The notes under the pieces were generated by a model. It made no database searches. It saw only the letters and a list, made by a program, of their open reading frames with translations, and was not told the origin of the DNA. Positions 13,218 to 26,200 of a DNA stretch of 64,000 nucleotides are shown here, piece after piece; within the stretch, counting starts at the first letter, position 1; each line of letters starts with the position of its first letter. The stretch is from Progne subis subis (taxonomy: Eukaryota > Chordata > Aves > Passeriformes > Hirundinidae): positions 4,392,321 to 4,456,320 of the forward strand of contig JAKJHU010000033.1 of assembly GCA_022316685.1 (NCBI GenBank), in the 5' to 3' direction. Both the position numbers and the translations under genes were made by a program.

Positions 13218-13326
13218 ACAGCTGTCTGTGGCACTTTTGCAGGAAGAGGGAGGAACCCAGCTATGCCACAGCTGTCTGTGGCACTTTTGCAGGAAGAGGG
13301 AGGAACCCAGCTCTGCCACAGCTGTG
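13218..13326. repeat. Tandem duplication, 50-bp unit, about 2.1 copies
   Basis: The unit starting ACAGCTGTCTGTGGC at 13218 recurs at 13268 with a 50-base period. A partial third start (ACAGCTGTG) is at 13318. The two full copies differ at a single visible position ('ctatgcc' versus 'ctctgcc'), indicating recent duplication or ongoing unequal exchange. Because 50 is not a multiple of three, the duplication shifts frame, arguing against coding constraint. It lies about 400 bases upstream of the CpG-rich island. Confidence 0.92.
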
Positions 13327-13734
13327 ATGGGGCGAGCAGATACCTGATGTTCCTGGGGCTGCGTAAGCCCTCAGCAAATGTCAGAGCTTGTCAGTGGTAG
13401 ATTTTTCTCACGGTAACAAATCCCACAGATTTTTGAGAAAGGCAGGGAAATTTTCCAGAAAGTTCTCCTGAGAAAAACTGGTGGCAAAACGGTAAAAAGG
13501 AAAAACCAACTCATAGCTCAGACTGTGGCTCCCTACAGCAAGAGTGGTGACTACAGGTCCAGGGAGAAACCCCAGGATGGAGACGGGGAAGAGATGGGAA
13601 CAGGCATCAGGCCTAAGAGGGAACTGTTCTGGTCACGCACTGCAGACACCATCCACGTGGCCAGCTCTGCCTGCAGCAGAAGCTTTAATGATCTCAGAAG
13701 CGCTGAAATGAAACCCAGAGCTTTGCCTGCTCTG

Positions 13735-14100
13735 AGCTCCTACGGAAGGAGACTCAAAGGAGGGGACAGGCCCTTGCAGCGAGGGCCGGCTGCAGCGCCC
13801 GCCGCCGGGGCCGGGCCGCTCCCTTGGAGCCGGCGCTGTGCAGGGACACCCGGGCCCGGCCCTGTCCCCAGCTGCGGGCAGGAGAAGGGAGCGAAGGAGG
13901 GGTCCTGCTCACCCTGGAGCTGTGGAAAGGGGGTGCCAGCAGCCAGCCGTGACCGGCTCCGAAGGACCAGGTGAGGAGAACTCCATCGCCGAGTGTCAAG
14001 TGATGGGGCCGGCTGTGTGCAGCCACAGAGCCCTCTTGTGTTATCTGCCGGCTTGCAGAGCAGCCAGAAGAGCAGCCCGCTCCTTTCACAAGACGGAGCA
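13735..14100. promoter_or_regulatory. Small CpG-rich island, candidate promoter
   Basis: This is the only strongly GC- and CpG-rich segment in the window. CpG dinucleotides cluster in the block 'gcgcccgccgccgggg' and nearby GCCGGC, CCCGGG and CCGTGACCGG words. A CACGTG E-box lies about 80 bases upstream, near 13654. A strong donor-like CAG|GTGAGG has its GT at 13971-13972, as a non-coding first exon might have. Open frames of 149, 115 and 89 codons on both strands here probably reflect GC composition. CpG islands in vertebrates usually mark promoters; activity, direction and transcript are inference. A GC-rich non-promoter patch is the alternative. Confidence 0.4.
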
Positions 14101-14105
14101 AGGTT

Positions 14106-14136
14106 AAAAAAAAAAAAAAAAAGAAAAGAAAAAAAA
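14106..14136 (+). repeat. A-rich tract
   Basis: A17 is followed by G, A4, G and A8. It sits at the downstream edge of the CpG-rich segment. No processed transcript body was recognised upstream. Confidence 0.85.
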
Positions 14137-14476
14137 TGGGCGTCTAAGGTTTATTTTTCCCTGTTTGGAAGTTTTCAGCTTGTGGGTGTTTCTAGAAGGC
14201 AAGAATGGGAGGAGGGAAATGATCCCTTGTCTGTAGGAGGAGATACATTCTCTACAACTTCTAAAGAGCCATACGCCAGGAGGAAGAATTTATTCTGGAG
14301 CTGTTCCCATGTGCTAACTATTATTAATTGTTTGATTTTTTCAGACAATATTATGGCTTCTTGCAGAAACCCAAGCTCCAAGAACTTACTGTTTCAGCCA
14401 AAAGAAATCTGTAAAAAAAGTTTTTCTAACAAAAAACCCTGACTGTTCATTTTTTTAAGTGTGAAAAATAGATGCC

Positions 14477-14503
14477 TTTTTTTTGTTTTTGTTTTTGTTT
14501 TTT
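14477..14503 (+). repeat. (TTTTTG)n microsatellite
   Basis: T8, G, T5, G, T5, G and T6 in succession. Short simple repeat. Confidence 0.85.
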
Positions 14504-16852
14504 CCCCCTCCCTTTAAAGTAAAACTTAAAAAAACCACCCTTTGGCTGAACTGTCAAATCTCTGAAGACTTAAACTTCAGGCAGACTTCCTTTGGACCCA
14601 TGTCCCTTCACTGCTGTCTCCCTTCAAGGGAAGCCACCTCGGGCACAAGGACTTTGTGCAGTGGAGGCTGAGGAGGTATCGGGAAGCCCTGCTCCAGTGG
14701 AGTCCCCAGGGACACAATTCTGTCTTCCCCTGGCAGTCATACATCATCGGACAGGTTCCCAGAAATCACAAGCAGATTAAACATTACAGCATCTTTTCCT
14801 TTGCCATGGCACAGGTATGCTTGCCTCTCTAATGGCTTCAGAAAGTATAAAGCCAGAAAGGACTAATAGATCATTTTAATTTGCTCACTGATAGTTTTGT
14901 GTAATGTCTTCTATCAACTAGAAATTAATCATCAGCAGGCACCACCAGCAAGGAAAAAAGATGTCATCAAAGTTAAGAATGCTTTAACACTACTGTGGGA
15001 TGGAAAAAAAAAGGGGTAGAGAGTGGTTGTGAAAACATTCTACCATGCTGCAAAAAAATACAAAAGTTACCTTCCCTCTCTTGGCACTAATCTACAATGA
15101 ATCTGAACAGGGAGAAAATGATTTCCTGCATTCAGACCCAATGGTCTCCAAACCCCTGATAATACAAACAGGGACTGTAGGACTCAATCAGCCAAATACA
15201 GTGCAAGGGAGGTCTTGTTTTCAATCATATCCACAAATGGCAAACAGAGCTGTGTGTCAGAATCTGTTCTTTTCCTATTTACAATCAGTCTAATAGACTC
15301 TTCTTGTGTATGTCTAAAATGTTCATGAGTTTAGAAACAGGTGTTGAGAGTTCAGGAAGCTGATGTGTGTTTTGGAATTTCCTATCAACTGAAATAGTTT
15401 TTCTAATAATTCAAGATGCTGTCACATTAAATAAAATTATCCCAGTGATGGTGCTCTGTATGTGTCAGCTTCTGTTTCAATAATGTATACTGCCTTTTGG
15501 CTCACTAGGATTAATTTTTGGATAAAAAGTTATTTTTCTTTATATTGCTGCCAGCATGATCCTATTTGAATTCAGTGTTTGCAACAGAAATGTAAGAATG
15601 AGGATCTGTTTTAGTGCTCCCTTTAGTTTATATTGATTAGTTTACATTAATTTTCACTGAGCTATTGCATTACCACCTTACCAAAGTACTTGGATTATTT
15701 ATTATTTTTTAAGATTTTTTATTCGAAGTTTAATTAAGTTAGTTTATGAAAATATTTTTACTCATTGCAGATTTGGGAAATACTGCATTATTTCAGAACA
15801 AAGCTCCTGGGTCTCTTTTTTCCTGTCCTCAGAAAAATGTGTTCATACAAGACTGAGAAATATACAGATTTGAAAACCAATCAAAAGAGCTGACTGTTAC
15901 AGCATGACTTTTTGGTGTTGTGTTGTGTCAAGACAAATGGGGTGCTGCCCAGAGTGTTCTCTGTTATACCTTTAGTCATTTTTTTTAGTGGGGTCGTTGG
16001 CCTGGCCCATGATAAAGAAAGTTATTATGTCATTTGTTTACTGATTCTTTTTCTCATTGTCTTCTTGCAAAGCCACCTCTTCTCCTATCAACTCTAACTG
16101 AATTGACTGCCTGTATTAGGTTCTTAGATTCACCATATGCTCTCTGTCTAATAATATTTATTTCAGATTAATGGTAACAACACAAAGAGCAAGTGAATGC
16201 AAAGCCTCTACGAGAGGTCCCAGAGCATCTTGTTGTGCCCCATGGTGTTGTAGCTCTCCTGAAAGCTTCCAACTGGGTGTTGCAGAAACTTATATCCTTC
16301 TTTTGAATTTGATAGGAAAATTTAAGGGGCTGCTGTGAGAAGATCCCTAAAGGCTTCTGGTCCAGAGAAATAGAGAAGTGTCATTTAAACAGCCAGAGAA
16401 AGAAGCTGAAGTGCTGTGATTCTCAGCTCTAAGAAAGTCTGAAAAAAAGGACAGAATTTCAAGATTTATATCTGAAACATGAATTTTGCTTCTTTCTTCC
16501 CACTCGTCTCTTGGTATTGGGTATGTTTTCATGGATTAAAAAAAAAGGGTCTTTGCAAACCAGCTGTGTCTGTTTCATGTTACCCTTGCCAGAAGGTGTC
16601 TCACTTGCATGATCATTGCAAGGACCTGTAGGTTCATTTACACTCCATGAGCTATCTTTAAGTGCACTGCATATTGCGAGCTTGGTTTAGGATGATGTAT
16701 TGCACCCAGCCAGCCAGGTAATTAAGAGAATATATTAAGCTAACCTCGGTGTTGTGAGTACAAGGCTTGAATAAGCACAGCACGTCTCACAAACTCTAGC
16801 AGCAGAATTATTTTTTCAAATGTAGATTGCGTTGAAAAGAGACAAAACCAAT

Positions 16853-17090
16853 AAGGAAAAGGGGGAAAGGGGGAAGAAGGATGAAACAAAAAACTGATGA
16901 GTGAAGGGAGAGGAGGTATTCAGGTACTGGAGGGATTGGAAGAGCTGAAAGAGATGGCAGAAGATGGGAGTTTGTGTATGAGGAATAGAGCAGTGGGGTA
17001 ATGCAGTCTGGATGGCAGAGGAGATGGCAGTGGCAGGAGAGGATCTAGAGGGGATCTCTGGTTAGAGGAGAAGGTGTAACCAGAAAGGGA
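16853..17090 (+). repeat. Purine-rich (GA/GGA) low-complexity stretch
   Basis: About 240 bases are dominated by G and A on the plus strand. Repeated words include GGGGGAAAGG, GAGAGGAGG, GAGATGGCAG and GGAGAGGAT. The word GAGATGGCAG occurs at least twice. It reads as a decayed purine tract; no gene or binding site can be assigned. Confidence 0.5.
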
Positions 17091-17253
17091 ACCAAGTGTC
17101 CCAGGCCAACGGGTCTGCTTGATTTCACCTTGATATTTTTATTTATGTCTTCAGAATTATGCTAACTTGCTGCATAAATAGCAAGGCATATTTCCTGTTG
17201 AAGCAAATAACAAACACACTCAAAAATTTCTTCAACAAAGCAAGAAATGAGGA

Positions 17254-17270
17254 TTTTTTTTTTTTTTTTT
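17254..17270 (+). repeat. T17 homopolymer
   Basis: Seventeen uninterrupted T residues. Confidence 0.9.
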
Positions 17271-20200
17271 CATTTCTTTTATTGTCCTTTGGTACTTTTT
17301 GTGTTTTCTGTTGTCCTTAAGTAAACACAAAGTTCACCTGTGTGATCTTTCTGGAATATCTAGCAGATCTCTGCATCCAAGTAACACATGAAACCTGACA
17401 ACACTAATGTGGGGTGAAGGGATGCCCTTTAAAATGTGGATTAATTTAAAATGCTTTAAGATTTAGGACTTTTTAGGATAACCCTAGCCAGTTAACTTGA
17501 TTCCTTAATTCCAAATGAAAGCTCTTGCCATCTTCTGTTTACAAAACAATTCATAGACTGGCTTGCAAATAAGATCTTTTCTGAGAAGTGAGAGTTTACA
17601 GTGAGTTCTCTTTGTTTGGTGAGCAGAAAGATCTCGAAAAAGCTGTTACCCAGCTACTCTTAATGCCTTTCCCCTGAGGCAGGCAGGGCATATTTGGGCT
17701 CTACTTATTGATCTGTTATGAAACAATTACAGTAGCATTCATGAGCCTTGAAAGCCATAAGCAAAGATAATATGCACACTTCACTTAATTCAATAAGTTT
17801 GGTGGGGGGTGTAATATGCCTCTTGGAGCATAGCTTGAGGAAATCATCTTGGTTTACACTGCTTGAGGAGGCTCTGATAATGTATTTAATAACAACAATA
17901 AAAATAAGGGTACCTGGGTTATGTGGTGCTGCAAAACCTCTGCTCTTGGCTGTTATTCACACCAGCCTTAGCTGGCCCCAGATTTGAAATCCTCCTTTGT
18001 GCCTATGCCTGTGGGAAGAGAGGGAAAAAGTGCACCCCTGCCTTTCTCCTTCGTGTTGAGATGGCAAAATGATTCAGGCAGAAACTGCCTCTGTCTGGCT
18101 CTGCATAGCACCTGCTAAAGTAAGGTCTCGTTTTAGCTGGGACTCTCAAATGTTACAGTAGTACAAATAATTTCATGTAATGATTTCATTTTGTTTCCAG
18201 TCCCTGGCTTTATCCAGAGACTCACAGTGGAACTATTAGGCATGTCTGGAGTTGTTATGAACCTCTTTTCCCAAAAGTGATTTATCTGGCTGAAGGTAAT
18301 ACAATGTAATTGTATGTTAGCCTCTGATTGTTCTAGGAAAGCCCAGCTCCTGTCCTTCTGAAACCTATCTCAAGAGTAAAGACAGGAGCTGCTCTAAACC
18401 CAGCCACTGTCCCTTCAGGCTGGGCTGGTGCTGTACAGAGCAAAAGCCTGGATGTATGTGTTGTGTAGGCTGTGAGGAGCATCTCTAGCACAGAACAGGG
18501 CAGAGGAACGGGATCCAGTGACTGGACAGGGAATAACAAGGCCCTGAACTGCTCTGTGAATCTAGCAAATACAGGGGACCAGTTTTGCCTTGATGGAGGG
18601 TACATGTGGGCCTGCATGAATAATTTGAAAGGGTTGGACTTTGAAAAATACTCTGCAGCCAAGCTAAGAAAGCCAGCATTGGGCTGACCTTCTTCTTTAA
18701 GCTCCTGGCTGACATGTTGAAATGTCTTTCATGGCTCAGTTCTGAAAACCTTCCTTGCAAACATGATACCTCTTTGTCACTCATACCCTAAGTCATCACA
18801 CACAGCCTGTTCTTTGCCATTGATTGATATGGCAAAGTGGTGGATTTTGGGATGCACGGCTTTGGGTCCTGTCTCCCAGGCTTGCTGAATCTCAGAAGCC
18901 TAAGCAGAAACATGTGGTCTTCTTTGATGCTTTGTAGGTTCTATGTCCCGAATGCTGGTAGCAAAAGTGAGGTAATTTCAGGTGCTGAGAATGAGTAATT
19001 ACAAATTCTCATTCTCTGCATATACACTGCAAACAGTTAAGCAGCTGTTCAGGAGTACCTGGCTCTTTGACTAGTTGACTCGCAGTCCTGTAGCTTCAGT
19101 GAATTTTAAAACAGGGCTTTTCAGGGCATCTTCAAAATACTAGCCTCTGGCAAGAAAGATCCTGATTTGCTGAAATAATAAGAACTTGGCATATAACAAC
19201 CTCAACACCCTTTCTCTCTTTGCCCCAGCCCTACACTGAATGAATTTAATGCCCTGCAAAGTACCCTGGTAGTTGTGGGGTCTTGCTTCATACAAGCAGC
19301 TAACAGTGATTTGGTCCAACAGTTGCGCTGGAAATGCCATGCTGTCTCCTTACCTCCTCCTTCTCTTCATCCTGCCTGTCATTTTTGTTTGTTTGCTTGC
19401 TTTTGTTTTTTCCTTCTTGGCATGGGAGATTTATCATATTTGGGATATAGATTTCTGGGGCCATGAAAGGTCAAAGAAAACTTTAAAAATGTAATTGGAG
19501 GCTCAAAATTCACAATCTTAAGCTTGGTTAAGTAAGCAAGTCTGGGCAGTGAGTGCCAGTGCCTTGCTCTTTTGAAATGAAGAGCTATCTTAGTGGAACA
19601 GACTCTGCTTTGAAACAGGTAAAATGTATACAATGTACCACCTCAGACACACTTCACACTGACAGGCATAAGCTGTGTGCAGATTGGTAAAATCTGTCTG
19701 TGTTTTCCCTGGTGTTTTTCTTGAGCACAAGCATTTGTTCTACTTGGGCTTTAATTAGTCCCTCATAGTGCTGCTCTGACAGACTAAATTAGGTGTCAGT
19801 AAAAATATACTTTGTAAATGCTGCGCCCGTACAGAAATTCTCCATGCCAAGGCTAAGATTGTTTTCCATGTCCATCCACTGCACGTAATTATACATTGAT
19901 GTGGAAATTAATGCACAACTAGATCTTAAATTGTGCCATTTCTCAGGTGTTACTCCTGTTATTAGTGGCTTATCCACAGGACAGGAAGTCTGCTCCTCAA
20001 TCAAGTGAAAGAAATGTTTAATATGAAGATAAGGTGTAGCAAGTAGCACTAGAGTCTCTCCAGAGCTGATCTGTTTATTTAGTAGAGCTGCTCATGAAGT
20101 GCAGACACGGAGATTTTTTGCAAACATTTTCCTGTCTGCTGTGTTTCTTAAGCTATGATCTTCAACATGATGCCCAACTCCGCTTTACTGTCTGTGTACC

Positions 20201-23200
20201 CTGGTTATGGGTCAAAATCAGTTCAAGGCAATTCCTTTCATCTGCTGCTGTGAGCTTTGGCTGAGCACTTGGTCTGTTTCAGATCACACACTTGAGCTTG
20301 AGCTTGAGCATGAGTTCAAATTGCAAGGTAACACATAGGCTGTCAACTGAGATTTTAAGATCAAAATGGATCTTTGAGGTATTTATAACATTAAACACAG
20401 AATTTCCTCTGATTGCTCCTGTTAGGAGTCCAGCAGGTCCTGTCTTCATCAAAACAGAGATTCTAGGTGCTGCTCCTGTCATAACCAGAAGACATCAAAA
20501 GGCAGAGATCCTGACATCTCCCTTTGCTGATTGTCCTTATCCCAGGTCAACCTTATTGTTACATAATTGTGTTTTGAGATGATGGAGAACCACTAGAAAA
20601 CAGAACAATATTTGATCCATATTTGTAGCCCGTAAAAAGCAACCCCCTCCTTTCTACCAAGGAAAAGATGCTGATTTCTGCATCACCTGATGTTTTGTAG
20701 GAAAATGAGGAGTAGTCCTACTCGAAGCCCTCTTTCTGGTTGGATTTTCTTGTAGCTGACAAAAAGAAAGTAATCACTGTGTGTTGAGACTTCTCTGTGA
20801 CATTTCAGAAAGAGGTACAATGCAAAAAGAAGAATATTTTGTGCTTTTCATCAAAAAGTTTAATAGGAAAACTGTCTGTTTTTCTTCCTACTTGATATGC
20901 TTTGAATTTATAAAAAGAGTTTAGAGAATTCAGGGTAAATAGCAAGTCAAATGTTTTTATGTTATCTTTTGTAAAAACAGAGCTATGCCTTTGTCTGTGT
21001 TCACAGTTTCTTTTTCTTTAAAACCAAATTCAGTGCTGCAGGGAAATTAGACTGGAGTCACATTTTTCTTTTTTTCCCATATTTTGTAATGTCATGTTCT
21101 AAAATTTGCTGCTTATGAGACCATTTCAAAATATTTCATATGAATGGGAACTCTGCAGAAGTAACAGACTTCAATTTGTCTAGTGGGCTGTTGCCTGAAG
21201 AGAGAGGGAGTCTCATTGTGGCTTCTCAGTGGTGGCTGCTTTCTCAAAAATGAAACATGCAGAACAATTTTCTTACCTTGCATTTATACAAACCTTAGCA
21301 GTGGAACAATGGGAAACTTTAAAAAACTTCCCAAACAAGACTTCTAACCATTCTTCAAGCCTCCCAGGGATCAACGAGCTTTGCAGTTCAATGCTGTTAT
21401 TACATGAATGAGAGGACTTCAGAAAGCCATCACATATAGGCAGGAGCCTATGGTTTGTGGCAAACCCTACTGGATGTGAGCATCCCTTATCCCTATGTGA
21501 CTTCCTATGCTTTTCAAAAGGGAGTAGTTTGAGAGGTGTTTGGGATTCAGCATTTATAACGGAATCTGTAACAAAGCTCAGCATGCGAACTGCAAGAAAG
21601 TATTTAAGCAGTTTGAGTGAGACTCAGAAACTGGTTTAAAAAGCATTTCCTGAAGGTACAATCACTTCTGGCACCAGAGTAGAAACATTTATGCATATTT
21701 CTGCACCCTGGGGCAGTTTTCAAGAATGTACCTAATGTTAAATCTGAACTCAAAGGGCTTTAATTTTTCTGTTTGATGGGGAGCACTCATTATGCAAATA
21801 AGATAGCCTTTGGTCAGCTGTCTATATTCCAATTTTTTTTTTCTATTTTGGAAGGATGCTAGTTTAAAATAGAAATTTCCACGTTGAAGTTACCTATGTA
21901 GTCACAGCTTTTTAGTGTGCCTCGAAGATGTGAAGTGGGACACAATCAGATACAAGCATGATTAGTAAAGTCCCATCCTGACATAAAAGGAGACTTATCT
22001 CAGTTTGGCACAGGCACTTTTATAACTCCTCTCTGACAGGGAAATTGCAGCAACCTCCACTTGACCTTGACTTCATGACACAGGTAAAATATCCTTGGTT
22101 ATCTCCATGTCTGGTCTCTGGTGGCCAGCTACATCCCAAATTTCCTGACCTACCCTCACACTGGGTTTCTGGGGCAGGGGCAGTTTGGGCCAGGGTTATA
22201 ATTGTAGCTAACTCTCTACTCTGTCTTACAGTATTCCTGCTTCCCTCCTGACATTTCATGTTTAAGAGGGACCTCAGTCTAGTCTTCCTGGCCAACATCT
22301 CCAGTGTGACAGACCCACACTGGGCAGTGGGAGATAGGGCCATGTGAGAGGTAGGTGGACATTTTGGCCCATGGTGTCCATTTTTCCCACCTGGTGGATT
22401 CCATGGCTTACCTGGATGCAGACAAGCATGCAGGCATGTTTCATCTGGTAAAGCATGTACCTTACATGAGGTAAGCAAGGGCCTTATTCATCACCAGCAA
22501 AGGCAAAAAATGAACCAGGAGAGACTCTGAGGACACATCCTTTGCTTGTAAAACTCACATGCCATGACAAAGCCAATAGAGTGAGGGAATTTTACATCTG
22601 AAGGGATTTCTTTTTTCTGCTGATATTTTCTTCTTCCAGCATTAGCACTTCTAGCCACCAGCATTTCTAGTGTCAAAAATCTTACAGAGATTTCAGGGAA
22701 TTGACCCCCATCACCACCATGAAATCTAGGGGCTGTTAGGAACCAGGCTTTAGCCTCTGGGGAAAAGGCAGTCCATAAGGAACATGAAAAATTGAAAAGC
22801 AGGAAAAGCCTTTAAGTAACTTTTAAAAACTTATTCCCCATTGACTACTCTGCTTCAGATCATGGACGCAGGAACCTGGATATGCATCTCCAGGAGCTCA
22901 GTGAGGGACAGTGAAGGAAAAGAACCAGCCTCCCTTCTCTGGGGCTTCTTTAATGGGAACCATAAATTATCTGACCTGGTACCTGTGATACATTCATATA
23001 TTTCCTCCCCAGGCTGAGTTTCCTTACAAATAACTCTCATTATTTGTGCTGGGCTGGTGGTAGGACATCTGCTTTCTAACATCCAAAAGGGATTTGTTGT
23101 GCACTTCTAAAGAGAGCTTCCTCTGCCGAGTTTGGCATGCTTAATTAACAGTTTTTGAAATGCTTTGGATCCATCTGGAGGAGCGATCCCCCTGAAATGG

Positions 23201-26200
23201 GGTTCATTATTCTAACAATGAAAACCGACCTGGGTGAGCAGGGGCTGGGGACCAAATCTTGTCTATAAGGAAGATGCATGACAGGGGATGGAAGGCTTGC
23301 TGAGGGGTAACCAGGTGGCTCTTGTAAGTTGAGTGGGAGCTCTGCTCTCCTGGGGAGGTGAGCAACAGCAGCACAAGTGCTGAGACTGACAGGAAAAGTT
23401 AGTGGAAGTGCTTTCCTATGTTGCTGGGCGCAGCTGCAGCAAAGTGCTTTGCTGTGCTTGAATACTTAGTGCTGCTGAGCTTGCAGCTGGAGAGCTGCAG
23501 AACCAGGCAGGGAAAGTTGTACCCAGTGAACTTCACTTTTCATCCAACACTGTAAAGTGATCAGGGTGCATGATATCTGGACTCCAGGCTTTCAGGAGTT
23601 TGGGATGAAATTAAACGACCTTGGGACTTTTTTAGATGAAGAATACATAGGCAGCTTCTCAGCAGCTTGGCACACGGATGTGGCTCGGTCTCCCACTTTC
23701 CCAAGCTTTCTGTTTGTCACGTGCTGCGCGTGGTTGTGTCTAAGGGCGGTCAAAGCTATTAATTCCCACTTGCCTCACTTTAATTCTGTGCAGAGGAACG
23801 TTGGGGCAGGGCCCTCAGAAATGTGCCAGGCAGCTCCCAGGATAATGGCCCTTGGCATTCTCTCTGTGGTTACAACTTCTTCTGCTTGGGGTGCGCCCTG
23901 CTCAGCTGTGCCACTTTCTCCTTAAAGGTTCCCTCTCCCTCCTGTTGTGTTTTGCCAGGAACAACCTGAGTGCAGTGGTCAGAGTGTCCTGTTTTGGCAA
24001 GCACATTTTGGAAGGAAGAAAAATGCTATTGCCTTATGAGTAAATCATTTCCCATAGGCTTTTTATTCACCTGCCGCAGAGGACGTAGTGAGTTATGTAT
24101 GGGGAAGGCTGCTGAGGATACTCTGTTTTCTTCGCTCTGGTATCTGGATCATGTTTAGTGCAGTTGTCGGACCCTTTGAAACCATTTTATTTTTCTGACA
24201 CTTGGAAAAAATAGACACTGAAAGAGGAACAACAAGCAAACCAATCAAAAACGTATTTTACTAAAATATGCATAAACTTTCCCTTCCAGTAAGAAAATAC
24301 CCTAAGGACATTGGATCTCAGCACTGAATCCAAGCCTTTAGAAACGGGATGCATAAGGCAAACAATGCTGCCAAGGTCACATGCCATGTGCTCTGTTGCC
24401 TTCGTCCTTGGAGGAAATGCTGGGTCCACCAGGAAGATTCCATGCTCCTGTGACATTTCAGGGACGCACCAGGAGGAGGAGAACCAGGATGCTTGCTCTT
24501 GGTCTTGCTCGGATGGATGGGTGTCTCCCAGTCTGCTGTGTCCATAGCTGACCAGGTGCAGTTCCTACACAGGTTGGGCCTTCTCTGTTTTTGTTTAAAT
24601 AAGGGTGTGGAGTGTTTTCTGAGCTGGGGTTCATTACTCTACTGGCTCAAACAAAAACAAAGCTGTGCTGTCCTTTTTCAAATCACACTGCAGGCTTTTT
24701 CACTCTTCCTGCTGATTTTGTTCTAAGGGAATACCAGTGAATGGTTTTCCTGGTGTCATAGCAGAATCAGACATTAATGTTGAAAATTTTAGGACTGCAT
24801 AGGTATTCTCTCTTTCTTTCTTTTTAGAGATGAGTCAACAAAGTGCTAACATTGGTGACCTGACTTTGCACAAATATACTCTGAGTTTCGCTGTGCATTT
24901 ATAACCTGTCCAGGGAACTCCTTTCTGTTCAGGTGCAAAAAGTTATGGAAGAGCACTCATAGACATAAAGATATATTTTCAAGAGGTATAAAAGATATGC
25001 AAGAACTGTTTTTGTGATTTTCCTTTTGAAAAGACCCAGGTGCTTAATTAAAGGCCTAGAAGCAGGCTTTTCAAAAGCTACAGAGGGGTCTTTTACCTAT
25101 CCAAAAAGTACAGTAAAAGAGAAAAAGAAGGACACGAGCAAATGACTTCATTTTTCCTTTATGCCAAGGAAACATTCTGGCATGATGGCTTCTCTGAGGT
25201 TGTCGGGAAAGGATGAGATGGGTGGCAGTGCCATAGCACTCACCCTGTGTCCCATTTTTGGAGCTTTTGAAAACCCAGAAGCAGTTGCACAGAGGTACTC
25301 AGTGCCTTTTGACATGAGCTTTCATCCATAGAGAGTCATGGATGTACCAGGAGTACCTGAGGCCGCTCAGCTGAAAATCAGAGCCTTGAGGCAAAGTGAG
25401 ATGAAGATAGGAAAATCTATCAGAGGACAGGAGTAAAAGCCCAAAACCTGACTGTCAAAGGGAATCAAGCTCCTGCTCTGAGCAGTGATAGAGAAGTCTG
25501 GTGTAACTCATAGTAGGGCAATCTCAGGATGTTGTCAACCACAGACATCGGGCAGGTATTTTCCTGTTTTTTGACTATTTTGCTCTTCCAAGTATTATCA
25601 CACAACTTGGCAGTTTCTGCTTTCTTGAGTGTTTCTCACTGTCTCCACAGTCATAAATGAGAAGGCTGTGGCTTCTGTAGGATGTGTCCATATGCTATAG
25701 AGCAGGTATTGCTCCCAGGCAATGGGGATGGGTTGCTTCTATGCTATGAAGGTTCCTGAATTTTGCCAGTAAAATTTGCCAGTGCTTTATTAGGTAAAGC
25801 AAAAATTCAGAATAAATTTCAGCAAATGAAATAGAACACTACTTGATGAGTAACTTCAACATCAGCTATAATTAAATATACTACTTTTAAAATGAAAAGT
25901 CAGCTTCTTTCATCTCTTTGCTATCAGTCTCTATTTCTCAAGTTTTCACAATTGCAGAGAACAAAAAAGTCACCTTTGCTTTTAATGTATTGAAAAATCC
26001 AGGGAAAGTCGTCAAGCTGAACATTTATAATAATTTCACAGAAATCATTCCAGATTTATAGCTGAGTTCACAGTCCTACCTCAAGTCCTACTTCCTTTTA
26101 AGGTATATCTATAATTTCGAGACACTTTCTAAAGAGATTTAAATATTTTAATCCCTTTTTTTCCTTTTCCAGGCAGAATTTAGTACTTTTGCTAAACTGC

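Larger units (their letters stand above)
14137..17253. other. Non-coding sequence, no gene seen
   Basis: No supportable gene. It contains a T5G-type tract (14477-14503) and a purine-rich stretch (about 16853-17090). The open frame running 13993-14442 crosses the A-rich tract and encodes a lysine run, which marks it as spurious. Confidence 0.7.

Noticed and set aside
13525..13974. 149-codon plus-strand open frame through the CpG-rich patch
   Set aside because: Competing 115- and 89-codon frames in the same GC-rich patch indicate composition-driven lack of stops; no recognised motif.
22020..22478. 152-codon minus-strand open frame
   Set aside because: No recognisable domain, overlapping frames on both strands, and no promoter or splice context seen.
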